Below, in pieces: positions 25,830-35,269 of a stretch of DNA of 64,000 bases. The DNA is from DASYLJ01 sp964432595 (GTDB taxonomy: Bacteria; Desulfobacterota; Binatia; DP-6): assembly GCA_964432595.1 (NCBI GenBank), contig CAYSOF010000001.1, forward strand, positions 496,001-560,000, given 5' to 3'. Position 1 is the first letter of the stretch. The number at the start of each line of letters is the position of its first letter. A program made the translations under genes and the position numbers. The notes below the pieces were generated by a model. The model searched no databases. It worked only from the letters and a program-made list of their open reading frames with translations, and was not told the origin of the DNA.

Positions 25830-28742
25830 ATGCGGCCGACGCCTCTCGAGAAGTCCGCCGAGCCGGATCTCGGTACCGACGTCATCGCGAAGGAGCGCTA
25901 CACCGAGCGCGACTTCGCGCAGCGCGAATGGGACCGCATGTGGACGCGCGTCTGGCTCCTCGCCGGCCGCGAGGGCGACGTGGCGAAGCCGGGCGACTGG
26001 TTCACGTTCGACATCGGCCCCGAGTCGATCATCGTCGCGCGCGACCGCGCCGGCGTGCTGCATGCGCACTACAACGTCTGCCTGCATCGCGGGAACCGGC
26101 TCTGCGAGCCGGGCATGGGCAACAGCCCGACGTTCAGCTGCCGCTATCACGCGTGGGAGTGGAACCTCGACGGCACGCTCCGTCACGCGACCGACGCGAA
26201 GGACTTCACGCAGGGGCTGCCCGCGGGCCTGCGGCTCGGCGCGCTGCGCGTGGACACGTGGGGCGGATGGGTATGGGTGACCATGTCGCCGGACACCGAG
26301 TCGCTCGCCGACTATCTCGGCGTGATCCCCGAGCACCTCGCGCCGTATCGTTTCGACGAGCACGTCCTCGTCGACGACGTCACGCTCGCCATCGACTGCA
26401 ACTGGAAGACCTGCGTCGACGCCTTCAACGAGGCGTACCACGTGCAGGGCACGCACCCGGAGCTGCTGGAGTACTCCGACGACGTGAACGTGCAGATCGA
26501 CCTCTACGGCCGGCACAGCCGCTTCATCTTCCCCGTCGGCGTGCCCAGCCCGCGGCTGGGCAAGCTCTCGCGCGTGCCGCGCTGGCTCGGCGACATCGTG
26601 CTGCGCGGCAGCGGCATCGACCCGGAGACGTTCGATGGCGGACCCGCCGACGTGAAGCCCGCGGCCATCGCGGCCGGGCGCCGGCTCGCCGAGAGCATCG
26701 GCATGGACCTCACCGGGCTGCGCGACGAGCAGCTGCTGGACGACTACCACTACACGATCTTTCCGAACGTCACGCTGAACGTGCACGGCCGCGGGTTCTG
26801 GCTGTTCCGGCATCGGCCGCATCCGAGCGATCCGAACAAGATGCTCTTCGACTTCCAGGACTACCTGCGCTGGCCGGCGAGCCTCGGCCCACGCGAGCGC
26901 GCGCCGCATCGGACGGACGTCGAGGGCGGCACGTCGCTCGGCGTCGTCCTCGACCAGGACCTCTACAACCTGCCGCGGGTGCAGGCGGGTATGCGGTCGC
27001 GGGCGTTCACCGGCCTGCTGCTGAGCGCGCAGGAGCGCCGCATCCGGCACTTCCACCGCACGCTCGACGGGTACCTCGGTGCGAAACGGCCGTCGATTCC
27101 GGTGAACGCCCGGCCGCGCCTCGACGCGCAGTCGACCGACCGCTGGGTCGCCGTGCCGACGCCGCGCGCCGGAGCGCTCTCCTGGGTCGGTATCGTCGGA
27201 CAGCTCGCGGTTCTCGTCCTCGTGGCGCTCGTGTGCAGCGCGCGACACATGCGGGTGTCGGTCGAGAGCGATACGGTGTGGCCGCTGAGCCTGTACCGCG
27301 ATCTCTTCGAGCGCGATTTCCAGGTCGTCGGATGGATTCTCCCTCCACACCTGTATCTGGTGCCCGACGTCATCGGCATCTTCGCGCTCTTCCGCCTGCT
27401 GCCCGATCCGGGGTGGGCATTCGCGGCATACGGAGTGATCTACCTCGCGGCGATGCTCGCCGTCCTCGTATGGATCGGGCGGCTCGTGGGAAGCCGCGCG
27501 AACGACGCGTGGGCCGCCGGCGGCATGTCCGTCGTCGCCTGGCTCCTTCTGAACGAGCCGTTCCCGTACCGGGTGTCCACCGACGCGCTCTTCCCGGCCT
27601 ACCACGGTGGCGCGTTGCTGCTGGGGCTGCTGCTGACCGCCTGCGTTCTGCATGCGGTGTCGGCACGCCCGCCGCGCGCCGTCGTGTCGGTCGGAATGGC
27701 GGCCGTCATCGGGCTCGGCGTCCCGTCGGACCTGCTGCTCGTGCCGCATTTTCTCGTTCCGCTCGCCGTCGCGGCGGTCGTCGCGGCATGGCGCCGCTGG
27801 ATCCCGCGCGACCGATTGCGGCCGCTCGTCCTGCCTGCGGTCGCCGGTATCGTGATCGCGATCGGGATCCGACAGGTCCTGGACCGCACCGATGTCGTGT
27901 CGGTCGCAGCGGGCATCCCGCACCTACTCGTCGAACCGATCGGTCCGAGCCTGCGTCGTTTCCTCGGCGACGTCCCCCGCCTGGTGCAGGAGGAGGCGTG
28001 GTCGGTCGTCGCCGGCGTCGGGTGGCTCGCGCTCACCGGATGGGCGGCCCTGCACGCCGCAGGCGACGACGACGACGCTCGGGCGACGGTGGGCCGATGG
28101 AGGTTTCTGTCGCTGACGATCGCGCTCAGCGTGCCCGCCAGTATTGCCGCGACGCTGTTGAACGGCCGCTACGAGAATCTCTACCTGCTGCGGCAGTTCC
28201 TCCCCGCCATGCTGCTGCCCGGGTTGTTCATGAGCAGCGCGCTCTGGTGGCGCGGCGGCGTCGAGCATGCGGCACGGGGACGCCTGTTCGCGCTCGTCGC
28301 CGCGGTGTGTGTGCTGGCTGCCGCCGCGAGCGAGGCGACGACGCTGACGCCCGAGAGCCTCCGGTTCCCGTATCCCGCGTCGGTGCGCTGCATCGACGAC
28401 GTCGCGACCCGGATTGGCAGCCGGTCGGGCCTCGGCGACTACTGGAGCGCCAAGCTCGTTCGCGAGCTGTCGCGCGAGCGCATCGAAGTGAATCAGGTCG
28501 ACCAGCGCCTCGCGCGGTTCGACTGGATCGCCAATCCCGATTGGTTCGCGTCGACCGCCGGTCCCACGCGCCAGCCGCCGCGGTACGGCTTCGTGATCGC
28601 GAACAACCTGCCCATGGACCTGATCGTCGCCACGTTCGGCGAGCCGGCCGAGCGCGTCGACTGCGCGGGGCTGCACGTGCTCGTCTACGGCCGGCCCGGC
28701 GACACGGTGCTGCGCAGCTGGCTCAGCGCCGGCGGCGGGTGA
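25830..28742 (+). CDS. Rieske non-heme iron oxygenase alpha-type protein fused in frame to a polytopic membrane protein
   Basis: 970 aa from ATG at 25830. Residues 1-430 are a ring-hydroxylating oxygenase: Rieske cluster ligands Cys84-x-His86 (CLHRGNRLC) and Cys104/His107 (SCRYHAWEW), and a mononuclear iron site in NEAYHVQGTHPEL. Such proteins normally end near here. The frame continues without a stop into about 525 residues with some nine or ten hydrophobic helices and a VESDTVWPLSLYRDLF loop, reminiscent of GT-C-type membrane proteins but not identified. A GTG at 27153 (residue 442) could start the membrane part separately. Electron-transfer partners are not adjacent. It overlaps the convergent TetR gene by 20 bp. 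The Rieske call is firm; the fusion could be real, a recent stop-codon loss or an assembly error. Confidence 0.8.
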   Translation: MRPTPLEKSAEPDLGTDVIAKERYTERDFAQREWDRMWTRVWLLAGREGDVAKPGDWFTFDIGPESIIVARDRAGVLHAHYNVCLHRGNRLCEPGMGNSPTFSCRYHAWEWNLDGTLRHATDAKDFTQGLPAGLRLGALRVDTWGGWVWVTMSPDTESLADYLGVIPEHLAPYRFDEHVLVDDVTLAIDCNWKTCVDAFNEAYHVQGTHPELLEYSDDVNVQIDLYGRHSRFIFPVGVPSPRLGKLSRVPRWLGDIVLRGSGIDPETFDGGPADVKPAAIAAGRRLAESIGMDLTGLRDEQLLDDYHYTIFPNVTLNVHGRGFWLFRHRPHPSDPNKMLFDFQDYLRWPASLGPRERAPHRTDVEGGTSLGVVLDQDLYNLPRVQAGMRSRAFTGLLLSAQERRIRHFHRTLDGYLGAKRPSIPVNARPRLDAQSTDRWVAVPTPRAGALSWVGIVGQLAVLVLVALVCSARHMRVSVESDTVWPLSLYRDLFERDFQVVGWILPPHLYLVPDVIGIFALFRLLPDPGWAFAAYGVIYLAAMLAVLVWIGRLVGSRANDAWAAGGMSVVAWLLLNEPFPYRVSTDALFPAYHGGALLLGLLLTACVLHAVSARPPRAVVSVGMAAVIGLGVPSDLLLVPHFLVPLAVAAVVAAWRRWIPRDRLRPLVLPAVAGIVIAIGIRQVLDRTDVVSVAAGIPHLLVEPIGPSLRRFLGDVPRLVQEEAWSVVAGVGWLALTGWAALHAAGDDDDARATVGRWRFLSLTIALSVPASIAATLLNGRYENLYLLRQFLPAMLLPGLFMSSALWWRGGVEHAARGRLFALVAAVCVLAAAASEATTLTPESLRFPYPASVRCIDDVATRIGSRSGLGDYWSAKLVRELSRERIEVNQVDQRLARFDWIANPDWFASTAGPTRQPPRYGFVIANNLPMDLIVATFGEPAERVDCAGLHVLVYGRPGDTVLRSWLSAGGG

Positions 28743-29310
28743 ACGCGACGAGCATCGCGCCGACGGCGCGGCCCGCGTCGCGGGTGGCCTCCTCGCGCGT
28801 GAGCGTGCCGTCGTACCAGAGGTCGAGCACGGCGCGTCCCGCGGCGACGATCATCCGCGCCAGCGCCGTCACCTCGCGCGGCGATGCGCCCGTCGTGTGC
28901 GCGATCCGCGGCAGCCACGGCGCGAGCAGGCGGTCGGCGATCGCGCGGCCGAGCTTCGCCACCTCGGCGTCCGGGCCCTTCGCGTCGAGGAGATGCCACG
29001 GACCGGCGCCCTTGGCCTCGATCGTGTCGCACACCGCCTCGACGAAGATGCGGGTCGCGTCTTCGAGGTCCTTCGGGATCTTCTTCGCGGCGCTGGCGCC
29101 GAACCGCCGCGTCAGCTCGTCCGCGAAGTCCTCGAGGACGGCCATCAGCAGCGACTGCCGGTTCGGGAAGAACTTGTAGACGAGCTGACGGGTCACGCCC
29201 GCCGCCGCCGCCACCTCGGCGAACTGGACCGCGTCGACGCCCTGATCGGTCATCAGCCGGGCGGCGACCTGGAGCAGGGCGTCCCGCCGGGCCCCCGGGG
29301 CGAGCCGCAC
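28723..29310 (-). CDS. TetR/AcrR-family transcriptional regulator
   Basis: 195 aa from GTG at 29310, with GGAAGG 11 bases upstream; TTG at 29346 would add a basic 12-residue arm but overlaps the palindrome. The TetR HTH is at residues about 8-55 (LLQVAARLMTDQG, then FAEVAAAAGVTRQLVYKFF), followed by an all-helical ligand domain. It is divergent from the nitronate monooxygenase gene, and the shared spacer holds a perfect TGACA-ACC-TGTCA inverted repeat, so autoregulation and control of that gene are the natural inference. The ligand is unknown. Confidence 0.8.
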   Translation of the reverse strand: MRLAPGARRDALLQVAARLMTDQGVDAVQFAEVAAAAGVTRQLVYKFFPNRQSLLMAVLEDFADELTRRFGASAAKKIPKDLEDATRIFVEAVCDTIEAKGAGPWHLLDAKGPDAEVAKLGRAIADRLLAPWLPRIAHTTGASPREVTALARMIVAAGRAVLDLWYDGTLTREEATRDAGRAVGAMLVAFTRRRR

Positions 29311-29339
29311 CCGGACGCGGGCCTTCCGGCGCCCCTTAG

Positions 29340-29369
29340 TTGACAACCTGTCACTTACTATTTTACGAC
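29340..29369. promoter_or_regulatory. Divergent promoter/operator between TetR and nitronate monooxygenase
   Basis: A consensus -35 TTGACA (29340-29345) faces the monooxygenase gene, with a weak TACGAC 18 bases on. TGACA-ACC-TGTCA (29341-29353) is a perfect 5-bp inverted repeat on top of that -35. On the other strand TAAAAT in the AT-rich stretch 29360-29365 could be the -10 for the regulator. A TetR dimer bound here would shut both promoters. Confidence 0.55.
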
Positions 29370-29406
29370 CAGTCACCACACGCTCACCGGCAGAGGAGAC
29401 ATCCCC

Positions 29407-30531
29407 GTGCGCACACCGCTTTGCAAGACCCTCGGCATCGAGTTTCCGATTTTCGCGTTCAGCCACTGCCGCGACGTCGTCGCCGAGGTGAGCCGTGCGG
29501 GCGGCTTCGGCGTGCTCGGCGCCGTCGGATTCACGCCCGAGCAGCTCGAGATCGAGTGCAAGTGGATCGACGAGCACGTGGGCGACAAGCCGTACGGCGT
29601 CGACGTCGTGATCCCCGGCAAGTACGAGGGGATGGGCGAGCTCGACCCGGCGAAGCTGGAGGCGATGCTGCTCGAAGCGATTCCCGAGGAGCACCGGAAG
29701 TACGCCGACAAGGTGCTCTCCGACCACGGCGTGCCGAAGCTGCCGTCGGACGAGAAGCCGATCGGCGAGCTGCTCGGCTGGACCGCCGCGACCGCGACGC
29801 CGCAGGTCGACGTCGCGCTCCGCCATCCGAAGGTTCGGCTCATCGCGAACGCGCTCGGCACGCCGCCCGCCGACGTCATGGACAAGGTGCACGCGTCGGG
29901 ACGCCTCGTGGCCGCGCTCTGCGGCTCGGCCTATCAGGCGCTGTCGCACAAGCGCGGCGGCGTCGACATCATCATCGCGCAGGGTACCGAGGGCGGCGGC
30001 CACACCGGCGAGATCGGCAGCGTCGTGCTCTGGCCCGAGGTCATCGACGCCGTGGCGCCGGTTCCGGTGCTGGCGGCGGGGGGCATCGGCACCGGGCGGC
30101 AGATCGCCGCGGCGCTCGCGATGGGCGCGCAGGGCGTGTGGACGGGGTCGATCTGGCTGACCGTCGCCGAGGCCGAGGCGCCGCTGCCGCAGCGCGAGGC
30201 GTACCTCGCCGCCGGCAGCCGCGACACGGTGCGCTCGCGGTCGTTCACCGGCAAGCCGTGCCGCATGCTGCGCAACGACTGGACCGACGCGTGGGACACG
30301 CCCGACGGCCCGAAGCCGCTCGGCATGCCGCTGCAGTTCATGGTGACGGCCGACGCCGTCGCCCGCGGCCATCGCTACGCCGACAAGGCGCGCAAGGTGA
30401 TGTTCAACCCGGTCGGCCAGATCGTCGGACAGATGAACACCGTGCGGCCGGTGCGTGACGTCGTCTACGGCCTCGTCGAGGAGTACCTGTCGGCCGTCGA
30501 GCACCTCCAGGGGCTCACCGCGACGGAGTAA
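29407..30531 (+). CDS. Nitronate monooxygenase family FMN enzyme
   Basis: 374 aa from GTG at 29407, with AGAGGAG about nine bases upstream. TIM-barrel FMN protein of the 2-nitropropane dioxygenase family: the N-terminal FPIFAFSHC strand, AQGTEGGGHTGEIG with the catalytic His, and the phosphate-binding AAGGIGTGRQIAAALAMGAQ. Such enzymes oxidise propionate-3-nitronate or alkyl nitronates; close relatives also act as enoyl reductases, so substrate assignment is open. A dedicated TetR regulator is divergent and an operator-like palindrome overlaps its -35. Confidence 0.88.
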   Translation: MRTPLCKTLGIEFPIFAFSHCRDVVAEVSRAGGFGVLGAVGFTPEQLEIECKWIDEHVGDKPYGVDVVIPGKYEGMGELDPAKLEAMLLEAIPEEHRKYADKVLSDHGVPKLPSDEKPIGELLGWTAATATPQVDVALRHPKVRLIANALGTPPADVMDKVHASGRLVAALCGSAYQALSHKRGGVDIIIAQGTEGGGHTGEIGSVVLWPEVIDAVAPVPVLAAGGIGTGRQIAAALAMGAQGVWTGSIWLTVAEAEAPLPQREAYLAAGSRDTVRSRSFTGKPCRMLRNDWTDAWDTPDGPKPLGMPLQFMVTADAVARGHRYADKARKVMFNPVGQIVGQMNTVRPVRDVVYGLVEEYLSAVEHLQGLTATE

Positions 30532-30612
30532 CCGGGCCGTTCGGCCGGACCTCGGGGCATCTGGGTCGTTTTTCCCTGGCGCGCCGTGCCGGGGAGTGTC
30601 AGGACTTGGGGC

Positions 30613-31551
30613 ATGGCCGCCCGCTTCGTGACGCCGCTCCTCGTCCTCCTGCTCGGCGCACTCCCCGCCGCGGCGCGCGACTGGTCTGCGCGCGGCCCGC
30701 ACGCGGTGGGCGTGCGCACGCTCAGCTGGACGAAGACGTCCGTCACGACGGGCGAGCCGCGCGTGATGGAGACGACCATCTGGTACCCGACCGTGAAGCG
30801 CTCCGGCACGCCCGAGACGCTCGGGCGGCGCGACGCCAAGGTGAAGAAGGGCCGCTTCCCGCTGATCATCTATTCGCACGGCAATTGCGGCACGCCGGCC
30901 GAGGCCACCTACCTCACGATGACGCTCGCCAGCTGGGGCTTCGTCGTCGCCGCGCCGCCGCATCCCGGGAACACCGCGAACGACGGCCCCGCGTGTCTCG
31001 CGAACTTCGTCGACTCGGCGCTCAACCGGCCTCCGGACATCCACTTCGTCCTCGACCACGTGCTCGCGGAAGCGGCGAACCCGTCGTCGCCGTTCGCCAA
31101 GCGCATCCGGCCGACGGGGATCGGCATGAGCGGCGGCTCGTTCGGCGGCTTCACCACGCTCTTCACCGCGCAGGAGGAGCCGCGCTTCACGGCCGCGCTC
31201 GCCAACGTGCCCGGCGGGTACGACGCGATCTCGCCGCGACCGAACCTGACCATCCCCGCGATGATCGCCGGCGCGGAGGACGACCAGGTCGTGCCGTTCG
31301 AGACCGAGTCGCGCCGGCTGTTCGGGAAGCTCGCGGGCCCGCGCTACCTGGTCGAGGTGCTGTCGACGAGCCACCTGAGCTTCTTCGACACGTGCGGCTG
31401 CCTGCCGACCGACATCCCGCAGGAGGAGTCGCACCGGATCATCCTGCGCTACGCGGTGCCGTTCTTCATGCGCTATTTGAAGGACGGCCGCGCCGCCGGG
31501 AAGGCCATCACGCAGCAGATCGACGGGGTCGACCTGACCGCCGAGCCCTGA
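30613..31551 (+). CDS. Exported alpha/beta hydrolase (PAF-acetylhydrolase/dienelactone-like)
   Basis: 312 aa from ATG at 30613, AGGA nine bases upstream; the start gives a clean signal peptide (MAARFVTPLLVLLLGALPAAA). The hydrolase core shows the oxyanion strand LIIYSHGNCGTP, nucleophile Ser in GMSGGSFGGF, Asp in AGAEDDQVVPF and His in STSHLSFFD. Two Cys at the end (FDTCGC) may form a disulfide. The family cleaves esters or thioesters; the substrate is unknown. The stop lies two bases before the ATG of the GH94-like gene, so the two are probably cotranscribed. Confidence 0.8.
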   Translation: MAARFVTPLLVLLLGALPAAARDWSARGPHAVGVRTLSWTKTSVTTGEPRVMETTIWYPTVKRSGTPETLGRRDAKVKKGRFPLIIYSHGNCGTPAEATYLTMTLASWGFVVAAPPHPGNTANDGPACLANFVDSALNRPPDIHFVLDHVLAEAANPSSPFAKRIRPTGIGMSGGSFGGFTTLFTAQEEPRFTAALANVPGGYDAISPRPNLTIPAMIAGAEDDQVVPFETESRRLFGKLAGPRYLVEVLSTSHLSFFDTCGCLPTDIPQEESHRIILRYAVPFFMRYLKDGRAAGKAITQQIDGVDLTAEP

Positions 31552-31553
31552 CC

Positions 31554-33935
31554 ATGCGCCGGCGAACCTTCCTCGAGCTGATGGTGCTGGGAGGCACGAT
31601 GGCGACGACGATCGGACGCGTGACCTCCGCCGACGCCGCGCGCGTGGAATCGCGCGCCAGCCGCTTCGGCCGCTGGGTGCGCCGCCATGGGCTGCCGGCG
31701 TTCGCGTACGACGCCGACCAGGACACGCTGCCCGAGGCCGAGTGGAATCCGATCGTGGAGCCGCGGACGCGCCGCCACTGGACCATGCTCGGCAACCGCG
31801 CCATCCAGCTGCAGGCGGCGAACGACGGCACCGTCGCGCTGTTCGACGAGCGCGCGGGACTGCGCTGGCTCGTCGCCGCCGATCCCGCGGGCACCGGCGT
31901 GTCGATCCTCCACGACGGCGCGCGTACCTGGGGCAGCGCGTTCGCGCAGCGCGCCGGCGGCGCACCGTCGCGCCGCACGTTCGGGCCGACGTGGTTCGAG
32001 GTCGAGGACGCGCTCGACGGCCTGACGCTCGAGCGGACCATCCTCTGCCCGGAGGGCGACACGCCGTGGGTGCTGGTGCGGGTGCGCCTGGCGCTCGCGC
32101 GCGGCGCCGCCGGCCCGCGGACGATCCGCCACGTCGAGCAGTGGCAGCTCGCGCCGCGCTTCCTGAACCTGTTCGAGACGGCGGCGCAGCGGCGCACGCG
32201 CGCGGCGTCGTGCTCGTACGTCGTGCAGTCGACGTCGCGCGGGTTGCGGGCGGTCGAGCAGTTCGCGCCGGGTTCGCCGTTCCCGATCGGTCCGCCCGCG
32301 ACGCTGGTGCTCGAACGCCTCGGCGACACGGCCGGGACGGCGCGCGCGGGAAGCGCGCCGCATCCGCTGCTCGAGATCGAGACGTCGGTCGCGCTGCGCC
32401 CCGGCGACCGGCAGGAGCTGTGGTTCCGCTTCGGACGCGACGCCGGCGACGCGGTGCCGCACCCGCGCCGGCTGTTCGACCGCTCGCTGCGCGCGCTCGC
32501 CGCACGCCTGCCACGCGCGTCGGCGTCGGAGGCGCCCGCGGCGGAACGCGAGATTCCGTGGCATGCGGCACTGCTCACGGGCGGCGCGTCCGTCGACGAC
32601 GTCATCGGTGGCCACACGCTCGACCAGGCGTCGGCGTACTCCTTCTCGATGGGCTTCAACGGCGCGGCCCGCGATCCCCTGCAGCACGCGCTGCCGCTGG
32701 TCTACACCGAGCCCGCGCTCGCGCTGTCGGTGCTGCGCAACACGTGCGCGTGGGCCACGCCCGACGGCGACCTGCCGTACTCGCTCGACGGCGCGAAGCG
32801 GCCCGCCAACCTCGTCTTCCGGCCGTCGGATCAGAACCTGTGGGCGCTGTGGCTCGCGGCCGAGTACGCCGCCGCCACCGGCGACCTCGCCGCGTTCGAC
32901 GCGCCGCTCGCGTATCACCCGGCGCGCGCGACCGACGCCGTGCCGCTGCGCGAGCACCTGCGCCGCCAGCATCGTTTCTTCACCGAAGGCGTCGGCCGCG
33001 GCGAAGGCGGCCACGTGCGCATCCTGAACGCCGACTGGAACGACCTCGCCATCGACGATTCCGGCGTCGAGCGCGAGCTGATGATCGAGCGCGGCAGCTC
33101 GGTGCTCAACTCGGCGATGGCGTCGTGGGTGCTGGGCGTCTTCGCGGGTCTGGCCGATCGTCTCGGCGAGACGGCCGTCGCCGCGGAGGCGCGCGCGCAG
33201 TCGGACGAGCTGCGCGGGCTCGTCGCGTCGGCGTGGAACGGGCGCTGGTTCCATCGCGCGTACGCGCCCGGCGGCCACCCCGTCGGCGACGACGACTGCT
33301 GGCTCGAGGTGCAGCCGTGGGCGCTGCTCTGCGGCGCGGCCGACGCGACGCAGGCGCGCGCGCTGCTCGACGTGATCGACCAGGGTCACCGCGCGGGCTC
33401 GCCGCTCGGGAGCCGGCTGCGCTGGCCGGCGCTGCCCGACGCCGTCGCCAACGGGACCTGGGGCACCGGGACGACGGGTGGCATCTGGTTCGCGATCGAC
33501 ATGACGCTCGTGTGGGCGGCGGCGCACGTCGACCGCGCGCTCGCGTGGGACGCGTGGCGTCGCATGACGCTGCACGCCCACACGGAGAGCTACCCGGCGA
33601 TCTGGGAGGGCACGCTGTCGGGGCCCGACGCGTGGAACGCGCCCGAGTTCTCGCGCGCCGGCCGCACGTGGGCGGCCCCGGGATTCGCGATGCAGGCGTT
33701 CCCCGTGAACAACCTCCACAGCCACGCGCAGCCGCTGCTCGCGTATCTGAGGCTCCTCGGCGTCGAGCCCACGCCGCGCGGCACGCTCGCCGTCGGCGAC
33801 GGCGGCCGGTTCCGCAGCGCGACGTTCCGCCTCGAGCGCGAGGGGCACGGCCGGCTGCGCGCGGCCGGCCCGGTCACGCTCGAGACCGCGCACGGGACCG
33901 TCAGCGGCGGCGGGCCCGGGACCGTGCGCTGGTAG
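31554..33935 (+). CDS. Tat-exported GH94/GH36-type glycoside phosphorylase-like protein
   Basis: 793 aa from ATG at 31554. The N-terminus MRRRTFLELMVLGGTMATT has the twin-arginine pattern followed by a hydrophobic stretch, so folded export is likely. Residues about 50-300 form a beta-sandwich and 330-700 an (alpha/alpha)6 barrel. The catalytic region HVRILNADWNDLAIDD carries Asp494/Asp497 in the position of the general acid of cellobiose phosphorylases. GTGTTGGIWFAIDM follows. GH94 enzymes are usually cytoplasmic because they need phosphate, so an exported member may be a hydrolase or act on another donor. Cotranscribed with the hydrolase upstream; its end overlaps the alkyltransferase-like gene by 35 bp. 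Confidence 0.75.
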   Translation: MRRRTFLELMVLGGTMATTIGRVTSADAARVESRASRFGRWVRRHGLPAFAYDADQDTLPEAEWNPIVEPRTRRHWTMLGNRAIQLQAANDGTVALFDERAGLRWLVAADPAGTGVSILHDGARTWGSAFAQRAGGAPSRRTFGPTWFEVEDALDGLTLERTILCPEGDTPWVLVRVRLALARGAAGPRTIRHVEQWQLAPRFLNLFETAAQRRTRAASCSYVVQSTSRGLRAVEQFAPGSPFPIGPPATLVLERLGDTAGTARAGSAPHPLLEIETSVALRPGDRQELWFRFGRDAGDAVPHPRRLFDRSLRALAARLPRASASEAPAAEREIPWHAALLTGGASVDDVIGGHTLDQASAYSFSMGFNGAARDPLQHALPLVYTEPALALSVLRNTCAWATPDGDLPYSLDGAKRPANLVFRPSDQNLWALWLAAEYAAATGDLAAFDAPLAYHPARATDAVPLREHLRRQHRFFTEGVGRGEGGHVRILNADWNDLAIDDSGVERELMIERGSSVLNSAMASWVLGVFAGLADRLGETAVAAEARAQSDELRGLVASAWNGRWFHRAYAPGGHPVGDDDCWLEVQPWALLCGAADATQARALLDVIDQGHRAGSPLGSRLRWPALPDAVANGTWGTGTTGGIWFAIDMTLVWAAAHVDRALAWDAWRRMTLHAHTESYPAIWEGTLSGPDAWNAPEFSRAGRTWAAPGFAMQAFPVNNLHSHAQPLLAYLRLLGVEPTPRGTLAVGDGGRFRSATFRLEREGHGRLRAAGPVTLETAHGTVSGGGPGTVRW

Positions 33936-34251
33936 GGCCGACCCAGCGCACGCGCTCGAGATCGACGCGGCCGCCGCGCGAGAAGCGGACTCCCTCGCGT
34001 TCGAGCAGCGCGCGCTGCTCGGCGGCCGAGAAGCCGTCGCGATGGCTGCAGCGGCCGCTCGCCGCCAGCACGCGCTGCCACGGCACGCCGTCGAGTAGCG
34101 CGCCCCGCAGCGCGCCGAGCGCCGTACCGACGGCGCGGGCGGCGCGCGGGTGGCCGATCAGCGCGGCCACCTGCCCGTAGGTGACGACGCGCCCGCGCGG
34201 GACCTGCCGCACTAGGCGGTAGACCTCGCGGTGGAACGGCGGGACGGGCAT
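33901..34251 (-). CDS. Alkyltransferase-like protein (MGMT family, Cys replaced by Trp)
   Basis: 116 aa. The MGMT DNA-binding wing is present (RGRVVTYGQVAALIGHPRAARAVG), but the alkyl-acceptor PCHR motif reads VPWQRVLAASG, so Cys is replaced by Trp. That defines alkyltransferase-like (ATL) proteins, which bind O6-alkylguanine and hand it to nucleotide excision repair rather than repairing it directly. Length fits the family. Its start is 65 bp from that of heme A synthase (divergent); its end overlaps the GH94-like gene. Confidence 0.85.
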   Translation of the reverse strand: MPVPPFHREVYRLVRQVPRGRVVTYGQVAALIGHPRAARAVGTALGALRGALLDGVPWQRVLAASGRCSHRDGFSAAEQRALLEREGVRFSRGGRVDLERVRWVGPTSARSRARRR

Positions 34252-34315
34252 GGGCGTCCCCTACCGCGCCGGACCGCGCGTTGGAATCGACGCCCGAAGC
34301 GGGTACCCTCCGCCG

Positions 34316-35265
<950 letters not shown>

Positions 35266-35269
<4 letters not shown>

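Noticed and set aside
25229..29179. 1316-codon plus-strand open frame overlapping GFA, Rieske and TetR genes
   Set aside because: Shadow frame, out of phase with the Rieske-membrane protein and antisense to GFA and TetR.
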